The notes below the pieces were generated by a model that made no database searches, was not told the origin of the DNA, and saw only the letters and a list, made by a program, of their open reading frames with translations. A program made the position numbers and the translations under genes. Shown here one piece after another: positions 22,796 to 33,786 of a stretch of 64,000 nucleotides of DNA; positions within the stretch are counted from its first letter, which is position 1; each line of letters begins with the position of its first letter. The DNA is from Ailurus styani (lineage: Eukaryota > Chordata > Mammalia > Carnivora > Ailuridae). Where the stretch lies: assembly GCA_002007465.1 (NCBI GenBank), contig LNAC01000683.1, positions 751,420-815,419 of the forward strand, read 5' to 3'.

Positions 22796-23422
22796 TAAGA
22801 TTTTATTTATTTATTTCACAGAGGGAGAGAGATCACAAGGAGGCAGAGAGGCAGGCAGAGAGAGGGGGGGGGAAGCAGGCTCCCCGCTGAGCAGGGAGCC
22901 CGATGCGGGCCTCGATCCCAGGACCCTGAGATCATGACCTGTGCCGAAAGCAGAGGCTTTAACCCACTGAGCCACCCAGGCGCCCTTTGGATATGTTTTT
23001 TTTTTTTTTTAAAAGATTTTATTTATTTATTTGACACAGAGAGAGAGATAACAAGTAGGCAGAGACAGGGAGAGGAGGAAGCAGGCTCCCTGCTGAGCAG
23101 AGAGCCCGATGCGGGCCTCGATCCCAGGACTCTGAGATCATGACCTGAGNNNNNNNNNNNNNNNNNNNNNNNNNNNNNNNNNNNNNNNNNNNNNNNNNNN
23201 NNNNNNNNNNNNNNNNNNNNNNNNNNNNNNNNNNNNNTTTATTCATTTGACACAGAGAGAGAGATTACAAGTAGGCAGAGAGGCAGGCAGAGAGAGAGGA
23301 GAGAGGAGGAAGCAGGCTCCCTGCCGAGCAGAGAGCCCGATGCGGGCCTCGATCCCAGGACCCTGGGATCATGACCTGAGCCGAAGGCAGCGGCTTTAAC
23401 CCACTGAGCCACCCAGGCGCCC
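22796..23422 (-). mobile_element. Three same-orientation CAN SINEs around an 88-N gap
   Basis: Antisense SINEs lie at 22796-22985, 23004-23149 (cut by the gap) and 23238-23422 (cut at its start). The L1 sequence ggatatgttt appears before the first, between the first and second, and after the last, so they inserted serially into almost the same spot. Positions 23150-23237 are N. The second and third SINEs could be two elements or one collapsed copy. Confidence 0.85.
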
Positions 23423-23589
23423 ATGGATATGTTTCTTAATGTGACTTTTGAAATATCAAAGAATTGCTTGATTGATGAGAACAAAAAAGGGAGTAATATT
23501 AATGGGATGCATCCTGGAATAGCTTCTATTATGTGTAAAATTAGAATAATATTAAGATTCTTTCCAACTTTTAATTTATTTTAAATTTT

Positions 23590-23760
23590 TAAAAATATTT
23601 TTTAATTATTCATTTGACAGCACAAGCAGAGGGGAGGGTTGGATGGAGAGGGAGAAACAGACTCCCTGCTGAGCAGGGTGTTCAGACTCTGGGCTGGATC
23701 TCAGGACCCCATTACCATGACCTAAGCTAAGGGCAATACTTAACCAACTGAGCCACCCAG
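23590..23760 (-). mobile_element. Diverged CAN SINE
   Basis: An antisense body with several small deletions ends in gagccacccag without the usual gcgcc. Confidence 0.8.
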
Positions 23761-24250
23761 TTTTATTTTGAAAACTCTCTAACATACAGAGAAACTGAGA
23801 AAAAAGGGATGATAAACACCCAAAGACCAAATACAAGGATTCAGCAACAGCTCTTTCTGCCCACAGGTCCTGTCGCTGTGCTTTAATAAAATCACCTTTT
23901 TTGCACCAAAAATACATACATACATGGATACAACAATCTTAATATTTGGCCATATTTGCCTTAATTGTACCTTTTCATCTGTATACTTATCTTTCTTTTC
24001 CTGAACTATCTGAAAGCAAGTTACAGACACCATGACCACTCATCTCTAAATCTTTAGTATGTATCTTACACAACCACAATGGAATTACATGATGAACTAA
24101 TAATTCCTACTATCATCTAACATTAATCCACATTCAAATTCCTAATATCATCTATATTAATCCATAGTCAAACTTCCCCAATTTAAATGTCTTTTATAGC
24201 ATTAATTAAAAAAAAACAGGATCCAGTTAAGTTCCATACTTGTACCCTCT
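23761..24250. repeat. Old L1-like 3' relic containing a 60-bp LTR-like segment
   Basis: The flanks (gaaaactctctaacatacag; tatctgaaagcaagttacag) resemble old L1 3' sequence. Inside, 23853-23912 matches the R-region core of the LTRs at 43979 and 45031 (tttctgcccacaggtcc, ctttaataaaatcacc, tttgcacca) with no LTR ends on either side. Confidence 0.45.
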
Positions 24251-24282
24251 ATCCCTACCCTGTAAAGAGTTTTAATTAAGGA

Positions 24283-24393
24283 AGGATACTGTAGTTAGGG
24301 ACATTGGGGAGGGTTTATACTATGGTGAGTGCTGTGAAAGGTATAAGGCTGATGATTCACAGACCTGTACCCCTGGGGTAAAAAAAAAAAAAA
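24283..24393 (+). mobile_element. Very short L1 3' end, opposite orientation, inside L1 copy A
   Basis: Plus-strand L1 3' UTR end (gtgagtgctgtgaaaggtat, cacagacctgtacccctggg) with A tail. Flanks ggatactgta and agatgctgta suggest a TSD, followed directly by a SINE. Confidence 0.75.
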
Positions 24394-24404
24394 AGATGCT
24401 GTAG

Positions 24405-24616
24405 GGTGCCTGGGTGGCTCAGTCATTAAGCATCTGCCTTTGGCTCAGGTCATGATCCCAGGGTCCTGGGATCAAGCCCTGCATCGGACTCCCTGCTCAG
24501 TGGAGAGCCTGCTTCTCCCTCTCCCGCTCCCCCTGGTTGTATTCCCTCTCTCGCTGTCCCTCACTCTGTCAAATAATAAATAAAATCTTTAAAGATTGAA
24601 AAAATAAAAAAGAAAG
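24405..24616 (+). mobile_element. CAN SINE in L1 copy A
   Basis: Sense copy flanked by gatgctgta on both sides, inserted at the tail of the short L1 fragment. Confidence 0.9.
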
Positions 24617-25930
24617 GATGCTGTACTTAGTCAAATGCTTTTTCTGCATGTATTGAGAGGATTATATGGCTCTTGTTCCTTCTTTTATTTATGTAGTGTA
24701 TCACTTTGATTTGCAGATGTTGAATCAGCCTTGCAGCCCAGGAATAAATCCTACTTAGTCCTGGTGAATAATGCTTTTAATGTACTGTTGGATCCTATTA
24801 ACGAGTACCTTGGTGAGAATTTTTGCATCCACATTCAACAGGGATATTGGTCTGTGATTCTCCTTTTTGGTGGGGTCTTTGGTTTGGGGATCAAGGTAAT
24901 GCTGGCCTCATAGAGTTTGGAAGTTTTCCATTTCTGTTTTTTGAAACAGCTTCAGAAGAATAGGTATTAATTCTTCTTTAAATGTTTGGTAGAATTCCCC
25001 TGGGAAGTCATCTGGCCCTGCGCTCTTGTTTTTTGGGAGATTTTTGATTACTACTTCAATTTCCTTGCTGGTTATGGGTCTGTTCAGGTTTTCTATTTCT
25101 TTGTGGTTCATTTTGGTAGTTTATCTGTCTCTAGGAATGCATCCATTCCTTCCAGATTGCCTAATTTGTTGGCATATAGTTGCTCATAATATGTTCTTAT
25201 AATTGTTTGTATTTCTTCAGTGTTGGTTGTGATCTCTCCTCTTTCATTCATGATTTTATTTACTTGGATCCTTTCTCTTTTCTTTTTGATAGGCCTGGCT
25301 AAGGGTTAATCAATTTTATTAATTCCTTCAGAGAACCAGCTCCTAGTTTCATTAATCTGTTCTACTGTTCATTTCTGTTTCATTGATTTCTGCTCTGATC
25401 TTTATTATTTCTCTTCTCCTGCTGGGTTTAGGCTTTATTTGCTGTTCTTTCTCCAGCTCCTTTAGGTGTAGGGTTAAGTTGTGTATTTGAGACCTTTCTT
25501 GTTTCTTGAGAAAGGCTTGCATTACTATACACTTCTCTCTCGGGACCACCTTTGCTGCATCACAAAAATTTTGAACAGTTGTGTTTTCACTTTCATTTAT
25601 TTCCATGGATTTATTTTTTAAATTTGTGTTTAATTTTCTTGTTGATGCCTCATTCCTTATAGAATACTCTTTAGCCTCCATGTATTTGAGTTCTTTCCAA
25701 ATTTCGTCTTGTCATTGAGTTCCAGTTTCAAAGCACTGTGGTCTGAAAATATGTAGGGAATGATCTCAGTCTTTTGGTACTGGTGGAGACCTGATTTGTG
25801 ACCCAGGATATGATCTATTCTGGAGAATGTTCCATGTGCACTTGAGAAGAATGTGTATTCTTTTGCTTTAGGATGGAATGTTCTAAATATATCTGTGAAG
25901 TCCTGTGTGTCATTCAAAGCCCTTGTTCCG

Positions 25931-26157
25931 GGCACCTGGGTGGCTCAGTGGGTTAAAGCCTCTGCCTTCGGCTCAGGTCATCATCTCAGGGTCCTGGGAT
26001 TGAGGCCCACATCGGGCTCTCTGCTCAGCAGGGAGCCTGCTTCCTCCTCTCTCCTCTCTCTCTGCCTGCCTCTCTGCCTACTTGTAATCTCTCTCTCTGT
26101 GTCAAATGAATAAATAAAATCCTTAAAAAAAAAAAACAAAAAACAAAAAACAAAACA
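25931..26157 (+). mobile_element. CAN SINE in L1 ORF2, TSD caaagcccttgttcc
   Basis: Sense copy. The 15-bp duplication sits at 25916-25930 and about 26158-26172. Its tail is a long A/CAAA run. Confidence 0.93.
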
Positions 26158-26280
26158 ACAAAGCCCTTGTTCCCTTGTTGATCTTCTGCTTAGATGATCT
26201 GTCCATTGCTGTGAAGGGGGAGTTAAAGTCCCCTACTATTATTGTATTATTGTCAATGTGTTTCTTTGATTTTGTTATTG

Positions 26281-26464
26281 TATTTATTTATTTGTTTATT
26301 TATTTATTTCACAGAGGGAGAGAGATCACAAGGAGGCAGAGAGGCAGGCAGAGAGAGAGNCCCTGCTGAGCAGGGAGCCCGATGCGGGCCTCGATCCCAG
26401 GACCCTGAGATCATGACCTGAGCCGAAAGCAGAGGCTTTAACCCACTGAGCCACCCAGGCGCCC
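26281..26464 (-). mobile_element. CAN SINE with internal N
   Basis: Antisense copy flanked by tttgattttgttatt. An N at 26360 replaces the segment normally found between gagagagag and ccctgctgag, so part of the SINE is missing from the assembly. Confidence 0.9.
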
Positions 26465-26695
26465 TTTGATTTTGTTATTAATTGGTTAATATAACTGGAT
26501 GCTTCCATGTTGGGGGCATAAATATTTACCATTGTTAGATCTTCTTGTTGGATAGATCCTTTAATTATGATATAGTGTCCTTCCTCGTCTCCCATTACAG
26601 TGTTTGGTTTAAAATCTAATTTTTCCGATATAAGGTTTGCTACCGCAGCTTTCTTTTGATGTCCATTAGCATGATAAATGGTTTTCCAACCCCTA

Positions 26696-27235
26696 ACTTT
26701 ATTTTTTTTAACTTTTAAATTTAAATTCAATTAGCCAACATATACTATATCATTAGTTTCTGATGTAGTGTTCAGTGATTTATTAGTTGCATATAACACC
26801 CAGGGCTCATCAGATCACATGCCCTCCTTAATGTCCATCACCCAGTTACACAATCCCCCTACCCTCTCCCTTCTGCAACCCTCATTTTGTTTCCCAAAGT
26901 CCAGAGTCTCTGATGGTGTGTCTCCCTGTCTGATTTCTTGCCATTCAGTTTTCTCTCCCTTCCCCTGTGGTCCTCTGCGCTATTCCTTATATTCCACATA
27001 TGAGTGAAACTATACGATAATTGTCTTTCTCTGCTTGACTTATTTCACTTAGCATAATCCCCTCCACTTTGATCCATGTCGATGCAAATGGTAGGTATTC
27101 ATCCTTTCTGATAGCTGAGTAATATTCCATCGTATATATGAACCACATCTTCTTTATCCATTCATCTGTTGAAGGACATCTCAGCTCCTTCCACAGTTTG
27201 GCTATTGTGAACATTGCTGCTGTGAACATTGGTCT
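26696..27235 (-). mobile_element. 5'-truncated L1 inserted into L1 copy A
   Basis: A 3' UTR and ORF2 end (540 bp, reverse complement) interrupts the ORF2 of copy A. The host sequence before and after (ccaacccctaacttt / ctatcccctcacttt) is a diverged target-site duplication that is single in L1 copy C. Confidence 0.8.
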
Positions 27236-27865
27236 ATCCCCTCACTTTAAATCTGGAGGTGTCTTTGGGTCTAAAATGAGTCTTTTGCAGACAGCATATG
27301 GATGGGTCTTCCTTTTTTTTTTTTAATCCAATCTGATACCCTGTGTCTTTTGATTGGGCCATTTAGCTCATTTACACTCAGAGTAACTATTGAAAGACAT
27401 GAATTTAGTACTATTGTATTGCCTGCAAAGTGACTGTTACTGTATATTGTCTCTGTTCCATTCTGGTCTGTGTTATTTTAGGCTCTCTCTTTGAGGACCC
27501 CTTTTAATATTTCTTGTAGGGCTGGTTTGGTAATCACAAATTCTTTTACTTTTTATTTGTCCTGGCTGCTTTTTATTGCTCCTTCTATTTTGAATGACAT
27601 CCTAGCCTGATAAAATATTCTCGGCTGCATATTTTTCTTATTTAGCACCCTGAATATATCCTACCAGTTCTTTCTGGCCTGGCAGGTCTCTGTGGATAGG
27701 TCTGTGGCCAATCTAATGTTTCTACCCTTGTAGGTTACAGACCTCTTGTCCTGAGCTGCTTTAAGGATTTTCTCTTTGCCTCTGAGATTTATAAGTTTCA
27801 GTATTATATGTCAGGTTGCTAACCTATTTCTGTTGATTTTGAGGGGCGTTCTCTGTGCATCTTGG

Positions 27866-28068
27866 ATTTTTTTTTAAAGATTTTATTTATTTTTTGACAC
27901 ACAGAGAGAGGTCAGATCACAAGTAGGCAGAGAGGCAGGCAGAGAGAGAGGAGGAAGCAGGTTCCCCGCTGAGCAGGGAGCCCAATGCGGGCCTCAATCC
28001 TGGGGCCCTGAGATCATGATCTGAGCTGAAGGCAGAGGCTTTAACCCACTGAGCCACCCAGGGGCCCC
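27866..28068 (-). mobile_element. CAN SINE in L1 copy A ORF1 region
   Basis: Antisense copy with duplicated catc(t/c)tggatttt. Confidence 0.92.
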
Positions 28069-28760
28069 CATCCTGGATTTTGATGCCTGCTTCCTTCCCC
28101 AGATTATGGAAGTTCTCTGCTACAATTTGCTCCAATATACCTACTACCCCTCTTTCTCTCTCCTCTTCTGGGATCCAGTTATTCTAATATTGTTTCATTT
28201 TATAGTATCACTTATCTCTGGAATTCTCCCCCTGTGATCCAGTAGTTGTTATCTCTCTTTTTCTTAGCTTCTTTATTTTCCATCATTTGTTCTTCTATAT
28301 CAGTAATTTTCTCTTCTGCCTTATTTATCCTAGCAGAGCCTCCATTTTTTATTGCATCTCATTAACAGCCACTTTTATTTTGACTTGGTTACATTTTAGT
28401 TCTTTTATTTCTCCAGAAAGGGGTTTTCTGAAGTCTTTGCTTTTTTCAGCCCAGGTAATATTTTTATAATCATTATTCTGAAATCTAGTTCTGATGTCTT
28501 ACTTATTTCCATACTGATTAGGGCCCTAGCAGTCAGTACTGCCTCTTGTTCTCTTTTTTAGATGAGTTTTCCATCTTGTCATTCTGTCCAGGGAATAATA
28601 CATGAATGAGAGAACAAAATACTAAAATGGCAAAAACAACTCCAGAGAAATATACACTAAACAAATCAGAAGAGACCTGACACCAGGGGAAAAAGAGAGA
28701 GAGAGAGAAAGGCAAAAAAGGAGAATATAATCAGACAGGTGAGGAGAATAGAGCAATACA

Positions 28761-29610
28761 CTGGATTCTGTTTGTATTTTGGTCTTTTTTTAAAAAAACT
28801 AGATTCCAAATTATAAAGAAAGAAAAAAATTATATATGTACAATAATAAAGTTATATACAATGAAAGGATAGACTGTAACTATAAAAATGTAAAGAAAAG
28901 ACAAGAAAAAAATGAATGAGAGAAAAACCACAACAACAAAAAAAGGAAGGGATACAAACAGTTGGAAAAAAACAGCAATATACTATTTCCTGAGTGAATT
29001 TTGTTCAGTTTGTTAGAAGAAACTACACCTCAAAATTGTAAAGAAAGAAAAAGTTACATATACAAAAATAAAATTAAATACACTGAAAGGATGCAATATA
29101 ACTGCAAAGATGAAAATTTGAAAAGACTTTAACAAAAATAAAACAAGAAGAAAACCAGAAAGAAAAAAAAAGATTGAATATGATCAGGCAAGTTAATAGA
29201 ACAGATCCATACACTAGATTTTGGATATATTTTGGTCAGTTAGAAGAAACTGCATCCCAAAATTATAAAGAAAGAAAAACATATATATACAAAAAGAAGA
29301 TTAAATACAGTGAAGGGTTGGGGCGCCTGGGTGGCTTAGTGGGTTAAAGCCTCTGCCTTCGGCTCAGGTCATGATCTCAGGGTCCTGGGATCGAGCCCCA
29401 CATTGGGCTGCCTGCTCAGCAGGGAGCCTGCTTCCTCCTCTCTCTCTGCCTGCCTCTCTGCCTACTTGTGATCTCTCTCTCTCTGTCAAATAAATAAATA
29501 AAATCTTTAAAAAATAAATAAATACAATGAAGGGATAGAGCATAAATGTAAAAATGAAAATTAAAGAAGATTTTATTTTTTTATTTTAAAGAGTTTTCTA
29601 AAGAAGCAGC
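28761..29610 (-). repeat. Three tandem ~225-bp monomers in the L1 copy A 5' UTR
   Basis: Units begin at about 28761, 28984 and 29213 (periods 223 and 229 bp). Each starts with a gat-ttt-ggtc-like lead, then (c)caaaattataaagaaagaaa, an ATATA patch and aaatacantgaagggat. The third unit is split by the SINE at 29322-29518. L1 copy C has a single such unit at about 41700-41900. Confidence 0.75.
29322..29518 (+). mobile_element. CAN SINE in monomer 3
   Basis: Sense copy with duplicated aaatacagtgaaggg / aaatacaatgaaggg. Confidence 0.92.
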
Positions 29611-29620
29611 ATTGTTTTTT

Positions 29621-29820
29621 TTTAAAGATTTTTTATTTATTCATTTGACACAGAGAGAGAGATTACAAGTAGGCAGAGAGGCAGGCAGAGAGAGAGGAGA
29701 GAGGAGGAAGCAGGCTCCCTGCTGAGCAGAGAGCCCGATGTGGGCCTCGATCCCAGGACCCTGGGATCATGACCTGAGCCGAAGGCAGCGGCTTTAACCC
29801 ACTGAGCCACCCAGGCGCCC
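29621..29820 (-). mobile_element. CAN SINE
   Basis: Antisense copy. Its right flank ttaaagaagatttta also occurs at about 29564, leaving about 45 extra bases between the left flank and the SINE tail. Confidence 0.9.
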
Positions 29821-29850
29821 TTAAAGAAGATTTTAAAAAGGAGTTGATAA

Positions 29851-30064
29851 GGAACGTCTGGGTGGCTCAGTTGGTTGAGTGTCTGCCTTTGGCCTCAGAT
29901 CATGATCCCGGGGTCCTGGGATCGAGCCCTGCATCAGGCTCCCTGCTCAGGGGGGGGAACCTGTTTCTCTCTCCTTCTGACATTCCCCTTGCTTGTTCTA
30001 TCTCTTGCTCTCTCTCTCTCTCTCTCAAATAAATAATTAAAATCTTCAAGAAAATAAAAAAATA
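29851..30064 (+). mobile_element. CAN SINE with TSD
   Basis: Diverged sense copy flanked by aaaaaggagttgataa at about 29835-29850 and 30065-30080. Confidence 0.9.
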
Positions 30065-30265
30065 AAAAAGGAGTTGATAAAATAAGAAATTGGTTAAAAA
30101 AGAAAAGAAAAACAATTAAAGTTGAAAGACTAAAGTATCAAGGGAAAAAAAGCCCATGAATTCTATGTGCTCTATTCCCCTATGCTGGAAGTGTGTGTGT
30201 GTGTGTTTAGCGTTGGAGTTTTGCAGTTCTCAATGATTGGTACACTTGGTCTTGGCTAGATATTC

Positions 30266-30267
<2 letters not shown>

Positions 30268-30304
<37 letters not shown>

Positions 30305-32663
30305 TGCCCCAGGGGTACAGGTCTGTGAATCATCAGGCTTACATCTTTCACAGCACTCACCATAGCACAAACCTTCCCCAATGCCCATAACCCATCCACC
30401 CTATCCCTGCCCTCCCACCCCACAGTAACCCTGTTTGTTTTGTGAGATTAAGATTCTCTTATGGTTTTTCTCCTTCCCGATCCCATCTTGTTTGATTTTT
30501 TTCCCTCCCTCCCCCCCACGACCCCTCACCCTTTTCCTCAAATTCCTCATATCAGAGAGATCATATGATAATTGTCTTTCTCTGATTGACTTATTTCACT
30601 TAGCATAATACACTCCCATAACCCATCCACCCTATCCCTGCCCTCCCACCCCACAGTAACCCTGTTTGTTTTGTGAGATTAAGATTCTCTTATGGTTTTT
30701 CTCCTTATCCATTCATCTGTTGATGGACGTCTAGGTTCTTTCCATAGTTTGGCTATTGTGGACATTGCTGCTATGCACATTCGGGTGCATGTGCCCCTGA
30801 GGATCACTACCTTTGTATCTTAGGGTAAATACCCAGTAGTGTGATTGCTGGGTTGTAGGGTAGTGCTATTTTCAACTTTTTGAGGAAGCTTCATACTGTT
30901 TTTCAGAGTGGCTGCACCAGTTTACATTCCCACCAACAGTGTAGGAGGGTTCCCCTTTCTCCACATCCTCGCCAACGTCTGTCGTTTCCTGACTTGTTAA
31001 TTTTAGCCATTCTGACTGGTGGAGGGGGCATCTCACTGTGGTTTTGATTTGTATTTCCCTGATGCCAAGTGATGTTGAGCACTTTCTCATGTTGGCCATT
31101 TGGATGTCTTCTTTGGAGAAATGTCTGTTCATATCTTCTGCCCATTTCTTGACTGGGTTATTTGTTCTAGGGGTGTTGAGTTTGATAAGTTGTTTATGGA
31201 TTTTGGATGCAAGCCCTTTATCTGATATGTCATTTGCAAATATCTTCTCCCATTCCGTCAGTTATCTTTTGGTTTTGTTGACTGTTTCCTTTGCTGTGCA
31301 AAAGCTTCTAATCTTGATGAAGTCCCAATAGTTCACTTTTACCCTTGCTTCCCTTGCCTTTGGTGATGTTCCAAAGGAAGATCACTTGAGATGAGAAGAG
31401 CCACAAGAATATCTAGCCAATAGATATTCTTGGCTTCCTTCCTGTTCCTAGGAAGAAGTTGTGGCTGAGGTCGAAGAGGTTGCTGCCTGTGTTCTCCTCA
31501 AGGGTTTTGATGGATTCCTTTCTCACATTGAGGTCTTTCATCCATTTTGAGTCTATTTTGAGGAAATGATCCAGTTTCATTTTTCTGCATGTGGCTGTCT
31601 AGTTTTCCCAACACCATTTGTTGAAGAAACTGTCTTTTTTCCATTGGACATTCTTTCCTACTTTGTTGAAGATTAGTTGACCACAGAATTGAGGGTCCAT
31701 ATCTGGGCTCTCTATTCTTTTCCATTGATCTATGTGTCTGTTTATGTGTCTGTTTTTGTGCCAGTACCATACTGTCTTGATGATTACAGTTTTGTAATAG
31801 AGCTTGAAGTCTGGAATTGTAATGCCATCAACTTTGGTTTTCAGCATTCCTTTAGCTATTTGGGGTCTTTTCTGGTTCCATTTAAATTTTAGGATTATTT
31901 GTTTAGGATTATTTCTTTGAAATAAATTGCTGGTATTTTGATGGGGATTGCCTTAAATATGTAGATTGCTCTAGGTAGTATAGACATTTTCACAATATTT
32001 GTTCTTCCAATCCATGAGCATGGGATGTTTTCCACTTCTTTGAGTCTTCCTTAATTTCTTTCATGAGTACTTTACGGTTTTCTGAGTACAGATTCTTTGC
32101 CTCTTTGGTTAGTTTTATTCCTAGATATCTTTCAGTTTGGGGTACAATTGTAAATGGGATCGACTCCTTAATTTCTCTTTCTTCTGTTTTGTTGTTGGTA
32201 TATAGAAATGCAACTTATTTCTGTGCATTGATTTTATATCCTGACACTTGACTGAATTCCTGTATGAGTTCTAGCAGTTTTGGAGTGGAGTCCTTCGGGT
32301 TTTCCACATAAAGTATCATATCAGCTGCAAAGAGTGAGAGTTTGGCTTCTTCTTTGTCGATTTGGATGCTTTTTATTTTTTATTTATTTATTTTTTTAAA
32401 GATTTTATTTATTTGACAGAGAGAGAGATTACAAGTAGGCAGAGAGGCAGGCAGAGAGAGGAGGAAGCAGGCTCCCTGCGGAGCAGAGAGCCCGATGCGG
32501 GCCTTGATCGTAGGACCCTGAGATCATGACCTGAGCTGAAGGCAGAGGCTTTAACCCACTGAGCCACCCAGGCGCCCTGGATGCTTTTTATTTCTTTTTG
32601 TTGTCTGATTGCTGAGGCTAGGACTTCTAGTACTATGTTGAATAGCAGTGGTGTTAGTGGATA
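30268..32663 (-). mobile_element. L1 copy B: 5'-truncated LINE-1 with perfect 16-bp TSD, nested in L1 copy A
   Basis: The target ttggctagatattctt occurs at 30252-30267 and 32664-32679. The inserted element reads 3' to 5' on the plus strand: a (TTA)n tail at 30268-30304 (AATAAT-type L1 tail), 3' UTR, the ORF2 C-terminal half and part of the reverse transcriptase region, where it is 5'-truncated. Two internal rearrangements are visible, a 92-bp perfect duplication (30384-30475 and 30615-30706) and a foreign 76-bp block (31373-31448). A SINE (about 32391-32577) is nested in it. Longest remaining frames are about 90 aa, so it is inactive. Confidence 0.93.
32391..32577 (-). mobile_element. CAN SINE inside L1 copy B
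   Basis: Antisense copy flanked by tggatgctttttattt at about 32365 and 32578. It is the youngest layer of an L1-in-L1 nest. Confidence 0.93.
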
Positions 32664-32782
32664 TTGGCTAGATATTCTTGTTGGTCTTCTCATTTCAAGT
32701 GTCTTTGCCCGGGGCAGAATTGTACTGGCGTTGCTGGGGGCCAGGCTAAGTAATCTGCTCTGGTTTGCACTATGTGGCTTTT

Positions 32783-32977
32783 TTTTTCTCCCCAAGATTT
32801 CACTTATTCATTTGACAGAGAGAGCACAAGCAGGGGGAGTGGCAGGCAGAGACAGGAAGAGGAAGAAGCAGGTTTTGCACTGAGCAGGGAACCCAATGCA
32901 GGACTCAGTCCTTGGACCCTGGGATCATGACTCGAGCTGAAGGTAGAGCTTAACTGACTGAACCACCAAGGCACCTT
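32783..32977 (-). mobile_element. CAN SINE in L1 copy A 5' UTR
   Basis: Antisense copy with duplicated ctatgtggctttt. Confidence 0.9.
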
Positions 32978-33599
32978 CTATGTGGCTTTTGTTCCCTGAA
33001 GGATTAAGAAGATGAGAATGAAAATAGTAGCCTCCAAATCTCTGTCCTGGAAGCCAAAAGTGGGACCCCATTCCTCAGTGCACCCTTGGAGAAAAGCAGT
33101 CAATCACTCCTGTCTCTCTGGTCTCCAGTCACACTCCGTGCTCACCTGGCTTTTTACAGAGCATTTCTATCTCCAGCATATGGCCCTGTTACAAGTCTTC
33201 AAACCCAGCAGATTCCTGTGGTGAGCTCCTGTGCTGCTCCTCCCAGGGGGAGGAAGGGTAGTCTCCCAGGTTCTGCTGCTTGTTGGACCCCTGCAGAACA
33301 GTGGACCGACTGTGCCTTGGATCACAGTTTATGGCAACCCCGAGCTGAGAGCCCACTCCTGGTCTCCGTCTTTGCTTCCCTGCTCAGATACCTGGGAGTT
33401 CTGCCACACTCAGGCACCCAAGGGTCATGAGACCACACTTTCCCAGGGAGGGTTCCACCCCATGCCCCCAACTCCATGCTTAGCCACTGGAGCTATGTCC
33501 CTCAGCCGAGCAGACTTCTAAAAGTTCTGATTTTGTGCTCCACTGCTCTATCACTTGCTGGTAGCTGGCTAATGGAGGCCCCCCCTTTATATATATTAC

Positions 33600-33707
33600 T
33601 GATGAGGGAGCAGAAGACTAGCTGAAGACAAAACACAAACTGATGCCCTGTGACACCCCCCCACACACACACTGTGTGGGACCTTCTTCCAGGAAGCTCC
33701 CAACTAG
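33600..33707 (+). repeat. Partial LTR (5' end), plus strand
   Basis: Starts tgatgagggagcagaag and includes ccaggaagctcccaact, both matching the U3 part of the solo LTR at 43979-44397. It is cut off by a SINE head. Confidence 0.65.
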
Positions 33708-33708
33708 G

Positions 33709-33786
33709 GGCACCTGGGTGGCTCAGTGGGTTAAAGCCTCTGCCTTCGGCTCAGGTCCTGATCCCCAGTGAGCCACCCAGGTACCC
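33709..33786. mobile_element. SINE head with inverted second head (fold-back)
   Basis: A sense SINE head (gcacctgggtggctcagtgg and onward) is followed after about 50 bases by the reverse complement of the same head (agtgagccacccaggtaccc). The body and tail are lost. The arms acctgggtggctca / tgagccacccaggt can pair. Confidence 0.75.

Larger units (their letters stand above)
24255..33585 (-). mobile_element. L1 copy A: long antisense LINE-1, 3'-truncated, heavily interrupted
   Basis: Read on the minus strand, the order is 5' UTR (from 33585, with a GC-rich part at 33000-33585 and an A/T-rich monomer part at 28761-29610), ORF1 (to about 27300) and ORF2. The endonuclease region at 25657-25935 still shows SRIDHILG and SDHSALKL. 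It ends inside the reverse transcriptase region near 24255. All frames are broken, with no ORF over about 110 aa. It is interrupted by SINEs, a 5'-truncated L1 (26696-27235) and L1 copy B (30268-32663). Boundaries are approximate. Confidence 0.85.
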
